A stretch of DNA of 30,160 nucleotides from JADYYB01 sp964402985 (GTDB lineage: Bacteria > Pseudomonadota > Alphaproteobacteria > Rhizobiales > Kaistiaceae). This document shows, in pieces, positions 1-7,709 of this stretch. Location of the stretch: NCBI GenBank assembly GCA_964402985.1, contig CAYOET010000018.1, positions 1 to 30,160 on the forward strand, given 5' to 3'. The notes beneath the pieces are model-generated. The model worked only from the letters and a program-made list of their open reading frames with translations. It did not search any database and had not been told where the DNA came from. Within the stretch, counting starts at the first letter, position 1. Every line of letters begins with the position of its first letter. Made by a program: the position numbers and the translations under genes.

Positions 1-114
1 GTCACCGAAGGGCCAGAGCGACGCTGCAGCATGACGTTCAGTGGAGTCCAGATTGGTTGCCGCTCATTCCGCTGAGCCCTTGCGCAACCTTCACAAGCGG
101 GTCGGGCCGCCGAC

Positions 115-128
115 TTGATTCAAGTCAA
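115..128. promoter_or_regulatory. FixK/FNR-type box upstream of the small SHOCT-like gene
   Basis: TTGATTCAAGTCAA fits the FNR consensus TTGAT-N4-ATCAA with one mismatch, and the FixK pattern TTGA-N6-TCAA exactly. Its centre is about 73 bases before the ATG at 195, so an activator bound at -41.5 would put transcription start near 163. No competing gene lies between the site and that ATG. Binding is inferred from sequence only. Confidence 0.65.
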
Positions 129-194
129 GCGCCAGCGGCCAAAGACAGACGTTAGCTTCCTTTGCTTGCCATCGCCAGAATCTGGAGCCAGCGC

Positions 195-443
195 ATGTCG
201 GACGTGAAGATCAGGATCTTTCGGGGCAATGACCAACAGCCGGCCACCACGGTCACTATTCCCGGCGGCATCATCCGGATGGCCGCAAGCCTGGTGCCGC
301 GGCAAGCGGTCGAAGCCCTCCGCCAGGAAGGCATCGAGCTTGACGAGATTGTCCGCCTCTCGGCCAACCCGGAAGCTCACGGTCGCTTGGTGGAGGTCGA
401 GGACCACGTGAAGGGGGAGAGAGTGGTAGTGTCCCTGGAATAG
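195..443 (+). CDS. Small protein resembling the SHOCT-like/YvlB C-terminal domain
   Basis: An 82-residue protein of unknown function. The order of features (KIRIFRG strand, a hydrophobic segment IPGGIIRMAASLVP, EGIELDEIVRL, then GRLVEVED and ERVVVSLE) resembles the C-terminal domain found in SHOCT-like/YvlB-type and some anti-sigma-associated bacterial proteins, where it follows other N-terminal domains. Here that domain stands alone. The upstream in-frame ATG at 162 would add 11 residues that do not fit the family; the ATG at 195 begins MSDVKIRIF and is preferred. There is no signal peptide. A FixK/FNR-like box lies upstream, which puts it in the same presumed low-oxygen regulon as the genes to the right. 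Family assignment is from memory of the motif and is moderate. Confidence 0.65.
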   Translation: MSDVKIRIFRGNDQQPATTVTIPGGIIRMAASLVPRQAVEALRQEGIELDEIVRLSANPEAHGRLVEVEDHVKGERVVVSLE

Positions 444-775
444 GGACCCACGGCACCCAGTACGAAGCGGGTGCCGGAACCCCTAGTCGAGATCGAGGAG
501 AACGAGCGAACGTGCGGCAGTCGAAGCCGGTTCGCCTGCGCTGTCGGTTGGAAGGGCCGCCGATTGAGCCTGCCGGTCGGTGAGGCGGGCGATCAGCTCC
601 CAAAGCGGTCCGATATCGTAGATTCTCTTGACCGGGAGATCGGTGCTCGCCCGAGCGTTCTCGGGAACGGCTTCCGGACGTGCCCCTTCGGTCGGGGTAC
701 TCGGCGTGGAGATCGGCATAGGTCCCATCCAATCGTTAAGCCGGCCGGACAATAATCGGCCGCGTCCGCAGCGCC
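444..775. other. Gene-poor stretch between the small gene and transaldolase
   Basis: About 330 bases with no clearly recognisable gene on the plus strand. The only protein-like reading frame is on the minus strand (483-728) and is listed separately with low confidence. The stretch ends at a FixK/FNR-type box. No terminator with a clear T-run was seen. Confidence 0.4.
483..728 (-). CDS. Possible small hypothetical protein
   Basis: An open frame of 81 residues from the ATG at 728 (further in-frame ATGs lie at 752 and 719). It has a Pro/Ser/Thr-rich start and a more ordered middle, IYDIGPLWELIARLTDRQ, and resembles no family I know. The FixK/FNR box at 776-789 would be suitably placed to drive it leftward as well as transaldolase rightward, with a start near 741. 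Against it, there is no convincing ribosome binding site and the overlapping frames are also open, as is common in high-GC DNA. It could be a chance ORF. Confidence 0.3.
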   Translation of the reverse strand: MGPMPISTPSTPTEGARPEAVPENARASTDLPVKRIYDIGPLWELIARLTDRQAQSAALPTDSAGEPASTAARSLVLLDLD

Positions 776-789
776 TTGACTTGGATCAA
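776..789. promoter_or_regulatory. FixK/FNR-type box upstream of transaldolase
   Basis: TTGACTTGGATCAA matches TTGAT-N4-ATCAA with one mismatch and TTGA-N6-TCAA exactly. Its centre is about 97 bases before the transaldolase ATG at 880, giving a predicted start near 824. It probably drives the tal-xfp run. It may also serve the doubtful leftward ORF at 483-728. Confidence 0.7.
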
Positions 790-879
790 CGCGCCGGGGC
801 CGGTTGAAACCCAACCATGTCCGCGCCGTTGGATCCACGCCGCTCTCGGAACGGCCCGCAGCAAGGAATTCTCCGTCCC

Positions 880-2004
880 ATGACGATTCCAGCAGACCGT
901 CCTCGTACCAACCCGCTCCAGGAACTCGGACGGCTCGGGCAACAGGTCTGGCTCGACGACATCCAGCGCTCCTTCCTCGAGGACGGTGATCTCGCGGGAC
1001 TCATCGAGGCCGATGGCCTGGCCGGGATTACCTCCAACCCGGTCATCTTCGAGCATGCCATCCGTCAGTCACACGACTATGACGCCGCTCTTGAGCAGCT
1101 GAGAGCCGAGCGCGCAGACTCGAGAACCGCCTATGAAAGGCTCGCCCTGGAAGACATCGCCACCGCCGCAGACATCTTCCGCCCGCTCTATGAGGCGACC
1201 GACGCGCAGGCCGGCTTCGTCAGCCTGGAGGTCTCCCCCTATCTGGCTCGCGACGCGCAGGGCACCGTCGCCGAGGGCCTTCGCTTATGGCGCTCGCTCG
1301 ACCGGCCCAACGTGTTCATCAAGGTGCCGGGTACCGCGGAGGGGCTGGCGGCGATTGCCGCGCTCGTCGCCGAGGGCGTCAACGTCAACGTGACGCTGCT
1401 CTTCGGCGTGTCTCGCTATGGCCATGTCGCGGAGGCATACTTCCAGGGTCTGGAGGCGCGATTGCGCATGGGCAAGCCGATCGAGAACGTGCGCAGCGTG
1501 GCGAGCTTCTTCCTGAGCCGGATCGACGCGACCGTCGACCGGCGGCTCGGGGTCATGGGCGAAGGGCCGACGGCCCTTAGAGGCCGGGCCGCCGTGTCGT
1601 CCGCCAAGCTCGCCTACCGGACCTTCCATTCGCTCATCCGATCCGAGCGCTGGCGCGCCCTCGCGGAGCGCGGCGGCCAGCCCCAGAAGCTCCTGTGGGC
1701 GAGCACGGGGACCAAAGACCCGACCTTCAGCGACGTGAAGTATGTCGAGGAGCTGATCGGACCCGACACCATCACCACCCTTCCGAGGAAGACGCTGGAT
1801 GCCTTTCGCGACCACGGAAGGCCGTCGCTCACCCTCGAAGGCGGCCTGCGCGCCGCGGAGACGGCTCTCGCGGGTCTCGCCGCCGCGGGGATCGACATGG
1901 AGACGGTCGCAAACGAGCTGGAAGAGGAGGGAATTGCGCTGTTCGCCAAGGCCTTCGACAACCTCGACGCAGCCCTTCGCGATCGGCTCGATGCGGCTGC
2001 CTGA
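880..2004 (+). CDS. tal: Transaldolase
   Basis: Transfers a dihydroxyacetone unit between sugar phosphates in the non-oxidative pentose phosphate pathway, in the cytoplasm. The 374-residue protein has the N-terminal signature GLAGITSNPVIFEHAI (about 46-61), the Schiff-base lysine in FIKVPGT (K148), NVNVTLLFG and, late in the chain, LLWASTGTKDP. The length and sequence style match the longer transaldolases of actinobacteria and cyanobacteria and the Tal half of Tal/Pgi fusions, but no phosphoglucose isomerase domain follows. An upstream ATG at 817 is in frame; the ATG at 880 is preferred because it begins close to the family start and has AAGGA at 863-867. Phosphoketolase begins within 18 bases of its stop, so the two are very likely cotranscribed and Tal would supply or recycle phosphoketolase substrates. 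Confidence 0.95.
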   Translation: MTIPADRPRTNPLQELGRLGQQVWLDDIQRSFLEDGDLAGLIEADGLAGITSNPVIFEHAIRQSHDYDAALEQLRAERADSRTAYERLALEDIATAADIFRPLYEATDAQAGFVSLEVSPYLARDAQGTVAEGLRLWRSLDRPNVFIKVPGTAEGLAAIAALVAEGVNVNVTLLFGVSRYGHVAEAYFQGLEARLRMGKPIENVRSVASFFLSRIDATVDRRLGVMGEGPTALRGRAAVSSAKLAYRTFHSLIRSERWRALAERGGQPQKLLWASTGTKDPTFSDVKYVEELIGPDTITTLPRKTLDAFRDHGRPSLTLEGGLRAAETALAGLAAAGIDMETVANELEEEGIALFAKAFDNLDAALRDRLDAAA

Positions 2005-2021
2005 CCGAAATGGGAGGCGAA

Positions 2022-4391
2022 GTGGATCACGCTAAAGGGCAACTTGCGACCGCGGACCTCGCCGCGCTCGACATCTATTGGCGCGCCGCCAACTACCTCT
2101 CGGTCGGGCAGATCTATCTCCTCGACAATCCGCTCCTCAGGGAGCCGTTGAGGATCGAGCACATCAAGCCGCGGCTCCTCGGCCATTGGGGAACCTCTCC
2201 CGGGCTGAGTTTTGTCTACGCTCACCTCAACCGGGTGATCGTGGAGCGCGATCTCAACGTGCTCTACGTCGCAGGACCCGGTCATGGCGGCCCGGCGATG
2301 GTCGCCAACACCTATCTCGAGGGGACATATTCCGAGTTCTTCCCGACGGTCACTCAGGACGAGGAGGGGCTGAGGAAGCTCTTTCGCCAGTTCTCGTTCC
2401 CCGGCGGCATTCCGAGCCATGCCTCGCCCGACACGCCGGGCTCGATTCACGAAGGCGGCGAGCTCGGCTACTCGCTCAGCCACGCGTTCGGAGCCGCTTT
2501 CGACAACCCCGATCTCGTCGTCGCCTGCGTAATCGGAGACGGCGAGGCGGAAACCGGGCCGCTCGCCGCCGCATGGCATTCCAACAAGTTCCTCAATCCG
2601 GTGACCGACGGCACCGTTCTCCCGATCCTTCACCTCAACGGCTACAAGATCGCCAACCCGACCGTGCTCGCGCGTATCGGACGGGAGGAGCTTGGCTCGC
2701 TTCTTCACGGCTACGGGTATCGCCCCTATTTCGTCGAAGGCGACGATCCGGCCGTGATGCACCGGCTGATGGCGGAGACGCTCGACACGATCTTCAACGA
2801 GATCGCGGCGATCAGAGCCGCCGCCGCCGCCAAGTCGGTTCCCTCGCGCCCGCTCTGGCCGATGCTGGTCATGGTCACCCCGAAGGGCTGGACCGGGCCG
2901 AAGGTCGTGGACGGTCTCAAGACCGAGGGCACGTGGCGATCGCACCAGGTCCCGCTGGCGGGCCTTCGGGACAACCCGGCTCACTTGCGGCAGCTGGAGG
3001 AGTGGCTCCTTTCGTACCGTCCCGCCGAGCTCTTCGACGACGCTGGGCGTTTGAAGCCGCTTCCTGCCGAGATCGTGCCGCAGGGCGTGAGACGAATGGG
3101 GGCCAACCCACACGCCAATGGCGGCGGCCTGACGAAGGAGCTCTGGCTTCCCAACCCTGCGGATTACGCCGCCGCGGTACCTTCGCCGGGCTCCGTGGTC
3201 GCCGAGACGACACGCTTCGCCGGCGCCTACCTTCGCGACGTGATGAAACTCAACGAGGAGAGCCGGAATTTCCGGGTCTTCGGTCCTGACGAGACAGCCT
3301 CGAACCGGCTGGGCGCGCTGTTCGAGGAGACATCGCGAAGCTGGATGGCGGAGCGCCTCCCCGGTGACGATCACCTGTCGCCGAAAGGGCGCATCATGGA
3401 GATCCTCAGCGAGCACACCTGCCAGGGCTGGCTCGAGGGCTACCTTCTCACCGGACGGCACGGCTTCTTCTCGACCTACGAAGCCTTCGTCCACATCGTC
3501 GACTCGATGTTCAACCAGTTCGCCAAGTGGCTCGATGCCGCGAACGAGATTCCCTGGCGGCGCCCGATCCCGTCGTTGAACTACCTTCTCACGTCTCACG
3601 TCTGGCGCCAGGACCACAACGGCTTCAGCCATCAGGACCCCGGCTTCATCGACGTCGTGTTGAACAAGAAGCCCGAGATCGTCCGCGTCTATCTCCCGCC
3701 CGACGGCAATACGCTGCTCCTCACCGTCGACCATTGTCTGCAGACCTGGAACCGGGTGAACGTGATCGTCGCGGGCAAGCAACCCGAGCCGCAATGGCTG
3801 TCGTGGAACGAAGCCGTCCGGCATTTCGAGGCCGGGCTCGGCGTCTGGGAATGGGCCAGCACCGACGCCGGCCGCGAGCCCGACATCGTGCTCGCGGCGG
3901 CGGGGGACGTTCCGACCCTGGAGATCTTGGCGGCGGCAGCGCTCCTCCGCGAAGCGCTTCCCGACCTCGCGGTGCGCGTCGTCAACGTCGTCGACTTGAT
4001 GCGGCTTCTGCCGAACGAGGTCCACCCGCACGGTCTGGACCACGACCAGTTCAACGCCCTGTTCACCGCCGACAGGCCGATCCTCTTCGCCTACCACGGC
4101 TATCCCTGGCTCATTCACCGCCTGTGCTACCGGCGCGCCGGGCACGCCCAGATGCATGTTCGCGGCTATCGGGAGGAGGGGACGACGACGACCCCCTTCG
4201 ACATGACGGTCCTGAACGGACTCGACCGGTTCCACCTCGTCCTCGACGTCCTCGAGCTCGTTCCGGGGCTGAAGGAGCGCGCCGGCGATTTCGGCCGGCA
4301 AATGCTCGAGCGCCTCGCCGAGCACAAGGCCTATATCGAGCGGTTCGGCGAGGACATGCCCAGTATTCGGGACTGGAAGTGGGGCGCCTAG
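2022..4391 (+). CDS. xfp: Phosphoketolase (xylulose 5-phosphate/fructose 6-phosphate)
   Basis: A thiamine-diphosphate enzyme that splits xylulose 5-phosphate (and often fructose 6-phosphate) with phosphate to give acetyl phosphate plus glyceraldehyde 3-phosphate or erythrose 4-phosphate. At 789 residues it has the usual full length. Visible family blocks are GHWGTSPGLSF (about 54-64), GPGHGGPAMVANTYLEG (85-101), IHEGGELGYSLSHAFG (142-157), the cofactor-binding GDGEAETGP (172-180), HLNGYKIANP, VTPKGWTGP, RVFGPDETASNRL, LTGRHGFFSTYEAF and SHVWRQDHNGFSHQDPGF. The GTG at 2022 is chosen because GGGAGG (2012-2017) sits just before it; the in-frame ATG at 2010 lacks such a site. Directly downstream of tal and followed by the AI-2E and acetate kinase genes. 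Whether fructose 6-phosphate is used cannot be read from sequence. Confidence 0.96.
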   Translation: MDHAKGQLATADLAALDIYWRAANYLSVGQIYLLDNPLLREPLRIEHIKPRLLGHWGTSPGLSFVYAHLNRVIVERDLNVLYVAGPGHGGPAMVANTYLEGTYSEFFPTVTQDEEGLRKLFRQFSFPGGIPSHASPDTPGSIHEGGELGYSLSHAFGAAFDNPDLVVACVIGDGEAETGPLAAAWHSNKFLNPVTDGTVLPILHLNGYKIANPTVLARIGREELGSLLHGYGYRPYFVEGDDPAVMHRLMAETLDTIFNEIAAIRAAAAAKSVPSRPLWPMLVMVTPKGWTGPKVVDGLKTEGTWRSHQVPLAGLRDNPAHLRQLEEWLLSYRPAELFDDAGRLKPLPAEIVPQGVRRMGANPHANGGGLTKELWLPNPADYAAAVPSPGSVVAETTRFAGAYLRDVMKLNEESRNFRVFGPDETASNRLGALFEETSRSWMAERLPGDDHLSPKGRIMEILSEHTCQGWLEGYLLTGRHGFFSTYEAFVHIVDSMFNQFAKWLDAANEIPWRRPIPSLNYLLTSHVWRQDHNGFSHQDPGFIDVVLNKKPEIVRVYLPPDGNTLLLTVDHCLQTWNRVNVIVAGKQPEPQWLSWNEAVRHFEAGLGVWEWASTDAGREPDIVLAAAGDVPTLEILAAAALLREALPDLAVRVVNVVDLMRLLPNEVHPHGLDHDQFNALFTADRPILFAYHGYPWLIHRLCYRRAGHAQMHVRGYREEGTTTTPFDMTVLNGLDRFHLVLDVLELVPGLKERAGDFGRQMLERLAEHKAYIERFGEDMPSIRDWKWGA

Positions 4392-4407
4392 ACCGCATCC
4401 GCCCGGT

Positions 4408-4421
4408 TTGAGCGAGGTCAA
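4408..4421. promoter_or_regulatory. Weaker FixK/FNR-like box between xfp and the AI-2E gene
   Basis: TTGAGCGAGGTCAA has two mismatches to the FNR consensus but fits TTGA-N6-TCAA. It lies in the 92-base gap after phosphoketolase, with its centre about 70 bases before the ATG at 4484. It could give the AI-2E-ackA pair a second low-oxygen promoter. It is less convincing than the sites at 115, 776, 10220 and 10604. Confidence 0.45.
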
Positions 4422-4483
4422 AGACGGCGGCGGGTGCGTCATGGAAGGTGCGTGATGCGGCTCAGCCAGGTCATCAAGAAGCC

Positions 4484-5545
4484 ATGGAACATCTCAAGCA
4501 GCCGGCCAGCAGGGCCGCCGCCTTCATTGCGGGCGTGAGTCCCCTCGCCGTCGCCGCGCTGCTCCTTTGCGGGCTCCTGTTGTGGCAGCTCTCGGGCGTG
4601 CTGCTCCTGAGTTTCGCGGCGGTCGTGCTCGCCACCCTTCTCCGCGCCGCGGCCGAGACCCTCGAGCGTTACGTCCCGGTGCCGCGCTGGTGGGCGCTCG
4701 CTCTGGTTTGTCTCGCCGTCGCGGCCGGAGCCGCGGCATTCTTCATTTTTCTCGGGGGGCAGGCCGGTAACGACGCTCTCAGCCTCATCTCCGGTCTGCC
4801 GGAACGGATCGGCAGTCTCGGCGAGCGGCTCGGCGTGGAAGACCTCGAAGTCGCTCTGGGCGAACGCCTGCAGGAGTGGATGGGGCAGGACGATGCCCTC
4901 GGTCGCGTCTTCGGATACACGTCCACCCTCGTCGGCGGCGTCACCAATCTGATCCTCGTCGTCGTCGCGGCGGTCTATCTCGCCGCGGCCCCCGACCTCT
5001 ACCGGCGGGGGTTCCTGCAACTCGTCCCGCCGGCGATGCGTCCGGGGATGGCGGCCGCCTGGGATCATTCCGCCCAGGCGCTCGGGCACTGGCTGCGCGG
5101 CATGCTCGTGACGATGGTGATCGTGGGCGTCTCCACGACTGCCGGCCTCTACGCGATCGGGATGCCCTCGCCCCTTGCCCTCGGCTTGCTGGCGGGTCTG
5201 GCGGAGTTGATCCCGGTCGTCGGCGGTCTGATCGCCGCCGTACCCGCCGTGGTCATCGCAGCTTCCATCGGAGACGCCACGTTCCTCTGGGTGCTCGTTC
5301 TCTACATCGTCGTCCAGCAGGTGGAGGGCAATCTCCTGACCCCGCTCGTCAATCGCAGCACGGTCGAGCTCCCGCCCGCGCTCACGCTGTTCGCCCTGGT
5401 CGCGTCGGGGGTCGTCTTCGGGCCGCTCGGCCTCTTCCTCGGGGCGCCCCTCGCGGTCGTGCTCTATGTCGGCATCAAGCAGCTTTACGTGCGCGACTTC
5501 CTGGGCGAGGAGACAACCGTACCGGGCGACATCGACGCCGGTTAG
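4484..5545 (+). CDS. AI-2E family transporter (membrane protein)
   Basis: A 353-residue integral membrane protein of the AI-2E/PerM/TqsA family, whose members export small molecules or ions; the substrate is unknown here. The hydrophobic pattern fits the family: paired helices near the N-terminus (SPLAVAALLLCGLLLWQLSG and VLLLSFAAVVLATLL), a third helix, a soluble segment around residues 100-150 (SGLPERIGSLGERL), then helices including LILVVVAAVYLAAAPDLYRRG and the conserved LALGLLAGLAELIPVVGGLIAAVPAVV, QQVEGNLLTPLV and FGPLGLFLGAPLAVVLYV. The ATG at 4484 is used; an in-frame GTG at 4448 would add 12 residues. It sits between phosphoketolase and acetate kinase, 26 bases before the latter. Its position suggests a role tied to this pathway, such as export of acetate or another end product, but that is inference. 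Confidence 0.9.
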   Translation: MEHLKQPASRAAAFIAGVSPLAVAALLLCGLLLWQLSGVLLLSFAAVVLATLLRAAAETLERYVPVPRWWALALVCLAVAAGAAAFFIFLGGQAGNDALSLISGLPERIGSLGERLGVEDLEVALGERLQEWMGQDDALGRVFGYTSTLVGGVTNLILVVVAAVYLAAAPDLYRRGFLQLVPPAMRPGMAAAWDHSAQALGHWLRGMLVTMVIVGVSTTAGLYAIGMPSPLALGLLAGLAELIPVVGGLIAAVPAVVIAASIGDATFLWVLVLYIVVQQVEGNLLTPLVNRSTVELPPALTLFALVASGVVFGPLGLFLGAPLAVVLYVGIKQLYVRDFLGEETTVPGDIDAG

Positions 5546-5571
5546 GGTGGGCCTTCGTTGGGAACGGCGGC

Positions 5572-6729
5572 ATGCACATCCTGGTCATCAACAGCGGCAG
5601 CTCGTCGCTCAAATACAAGCTCTTCGACATGGGGACCGAGGCCGTCCTCACCTCGGGCGCCGTTGCCGATATCGGTGGCGACAGCGCCGCCCCGGCGGGC
5701 GGCCGGCCGGTTCGCAACCACGAGGAAGCGTTGGCGATCGCGCTTGGCGAGTTGGCCGGGACGATCGGCGGCGGCGCGATCGACGCCATTGGGCATCGCG
5801 TCGTCCACGGCGGCCCCGATCTGTTCGCGCCGACGATCGTCGATCGGCGCGTCCGGTCGGCCATCGCGGCCCACTCCGACCTCGCGCCGTTGCACAATCC
5901 GGCCAACCTCATGGGTATCGAGGCAGCCGGCCGGCTCAGACCGAAGGTCCCGCAGGTGGCCGTGTTCGACTCGGGGTTCCATCACACGATGCCGGCGGTC
6001 GCCGCGACCTATGCGCTGCCCCGCGACTTGGCGTGCTCGCACGGCCTTCGTCGCTACGGCTTTCATGGGACGAGTTGCGCGTGGTCGCTCGGCGCCGCCT
6101 CGTCCTACCTCGCGCGGCCCGCGGAGAGCCTCAACCTGATCGTCGCCCATCTCGGGGCGGGCGCGTCGGTGACCGCCATTCGCGCGGGCCGCTCTGTCGA
6201 CACGTCGATGGGGCTGTCTCCGCTCGGCGGTCTGATGATGCAGACGCGCGCCGGCGACCTCGATCCCGGCATCGTGCTGAAGGTCCTTCGCGAAGGCATG
6301 TCGCTGGCCGCGCTCGACCAGGTGCTCAATCACGAATCGGGAGTGAAGGCCCTAGCCGGCGAGGCCGACATGATGACGGTCGCGGAGCGCAGCTGGAGAG
6401 GAGATGCGGACGCCGCGTTCGCCCGTGAGGCCTATGCCTACCGGGTCGCCCACTATGTCGGCGCCTATGCCGGGCTGGCCTGGCCGCTCGACGCGCTCGT
6501 CTTCACCGGCGGTATCGGCGAGAACGACGCGGAATTGCGATCGGCCGTGATCGACCTCCTGCCTCAGCTCGGGTTCAAAGTGGATGGAGTGGCGAACAAC
6601 AATGGCTCGGCCGCACCGGTTCGGAGTGTCCGGGCGATGGCCGCAGGCCCTGAACTCCTCGTCGTGCGAGCCGACGAGGAGTTACAGATAGCCCGCGAGA
6701 CGGTTTCCGTCCTCCGGACTGCCAAGTAG
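5572..6729 (+). CDS. ackA: Acetate kinase
   Basis: Converts acetyl phosphate and ADP to acetate and ATP in the cytoplasm. The 385-residue protein carries the sugar-kinase-fold phosphate loop NSGSSSLKYKLF (7-18), GHRVVHGG (74-81), the catalytic-region FDSGFHHTMP (D133), RRYGFHGTS (H165), VAHLGAGAS, DTSMGLSPLGGLMMQTRAGDLDP (R226 is the likely catalytic arginine) and FTGGIGEND near the C-terminus. All the expected active-site residues are visible. Long in-frame open sequence runs upstream inside the AI-2E gene; the ATG at 5572 starts exactly at the family N-terminus and follows GGGAACGG. As last gene of the tal-xfp-AI-2E-ackA run it would cash phosphoketolase's acetyl phosphate for ATP. No phosphotransacetylase gene is present in the window. 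Confidence 0.96.
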   Translation: MHILVINSGSSSLKYKLFDMGTEAVLTSGAVADIGGDSAAPAGGRPVRNHEEALAIALGELAGTIGGGAIDAIGHRVVHGGPDLFAPTIVDRRVRSAIAAHSDLAPLHNPANLMGIEAAGRLRPKVPQVAVFDSGFHHTMPAVAATYALPRDLACSHGLRRYGFHGTSCAWSLGAASSYLARPAESLNLIVAHLGAGASVTAIRAGRSVDTSMGLSPLGGLMMQTRAGDLDPGIVLKVLREGMSLAALDQVLNHESGVKALAGEADMMTVAERSWRGDADAAFAREAYAYRVAHYVGAYAGLAWPLDALVFTGGIGENDAELRSAVIDLLPQLGFKVDGVANNNGSAAPVRSVRAMAAGPELLVVRADEELQIARETVSVLRTAK

Positions 6730-6779
6730 CCTTGCTGCCGGGCACTCCAGGCGAACCAGGTTGCCACCCTCCGTCGCGT

Positions 6780-6805
6780 CCCGCTTCGGCTCTGCCGAAG
6801 ACGGG
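6780..6805. terminator. Hairpin between convergent ackA and cytochrome c genes
   Basis: CTTCGGC-TCT-GCCGAAG (6784-6800) is a perfect 7-bp stem with a 3-base loop, extendable by CCCG/CGGG across one unpaired base. It lies in the 139-base gap between the two converging stop codons, where a bidirectional terminator is expected. There is no T-run, so intrinsic termination is only suggested. Confidence 0.45.
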
Positions 6806-6868
6806 TGCGTTCCCCTTGGAGAGCCGTTCTCACCAGATTGGCGAGGCAACGCGCATTGTCGTTGGCAT

Positions 6869-7708
6869 TCAGCGGAGGGCGGTGGCGGTCGCGTAGTAGG
6901 CCGCAAGCCGCGTGATCTCGTCCTCCGACAGCGCGGCGGCGATGGTGCGCATCCGGCCATAGACGTCGTTGGCCCGGCCATCCGACGCGAAGGCGCGCAG
7001 CTGCGCCGCGAGGTAGTCGGCATGTTGCCCGGCGAGGGTCGGGGTTTCGACCGGGCCGCCGGCGCTAAAACCGTGACACGAGACGCAGGCGGGAATGGCG
7101 CGGGAGGGATCTCCGCGGATGATGATCTCGGCGATGGCCGGATCGCCCGACACGATCCGGTTGGGGTCCAGCGTGCCCTTGGCCAGGGATGCATAGAAGA
7201 CAGCGAGGTCGACGATCGTCTGATCGTCGAGACCCTCCGCCATCGGCCCCATCATCGGGTTCGGACGGCTGCCGCTTCGGAAATCGTGCAACTGCTTGTA
7301 GATGGCGAGCGCCGACTGGCCGGCGAGGCTAGGGAAGACCGGGCTGGGCGAGACGCCCGTCTCGCCGTGGCAACCCGAGCAGGCGGCTGCCGCCGCCGCT
7401 CCCGCGTTGCTGTCGCCTCCGCCCAAGGCACGAAGGATATCGGGCGTCCAGGCAACGTTGGAGACCGGCTGTGCGGAGGCCTCGGATACCGGCTGGGATG
7501 CGGCGGGCGTGCCGGGCAGGATGCCGAGCGCCCGGCAGATCGCGGTGAAGGCGCTGAGGCCGATGGCGTTGCCCTGGGCGATCGGGATCACCACGAAGCC
7601 GAGAAGACCGCCGACGATGAGCACCGCGGCGAGGATGAGAGCTACCGATCCTTTCCAGGACGGGTCGGTGCGCGGCGGCCGAGGCTGGCCGTGGTCGACG
7701 TCGGTCAT
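6869..7708 (-). CDS. Membrane-anchored dihaem cytochrome c (c4-like)
   Basis: Probable electron carrier for the adjacent oxidase. The 279-residue protein has a cytoplasmic N-terminus, one membrane helix (about 20-45, SVALILAAVLIVGGLLGFVV) and two class I cytochrome c domains outside the membrane with haem motifs CSGCH (110-114) and CVSCH (208-212). Likely axial methionines lie in PNPMMGPM (152-153) and VYGRM (253). The two-domain spacing and the SLAGQ/TLAGQ segments resemble cytochrome c4. The ATG at 7708 is chosen over the one at 7723 because GGAGG lies 8 bases before it; it begins one base after the subunit I stop, so translation is probably coupled. It is the last gene of the oxidase operon. 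Confidence 0.9.
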   Translation of the reverse strand: MTDVDHGQPRPPRTDPSWKGSVALILAAVLIVGGLLGFVVIPIAQGNAIGLSAFTAICRALGILPGTPAASQPVSEASAQPVSNVAWTPDILRALGGGDSNAGAAAAAACSGCHGETGVSPSPVFPSLAGQSALAIYKQLHDFRSGSRPNPMMGPMAEGLDDQTIVDLAVFYASLAKGTLDPNRIVSGDPAIAEIIIRGDPSRAIPACVSCHGFSAGGPVETPTLAGQHADYLAAQLRAFASDGRANDVYGRMRTIAAALSEDEITRLAAYYATATALR

Positions 7709-7709
7709 G

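Noticed and set aside
1614..4442. A 942-codon open frame on the minus strand opposite transaldolase and phosphoketolase.
   Set aside because: It lies fully across two well-recognised genes, has no family features, and is Arg/Glu/Val-rich as expected for antisense reading of high-GC codons.
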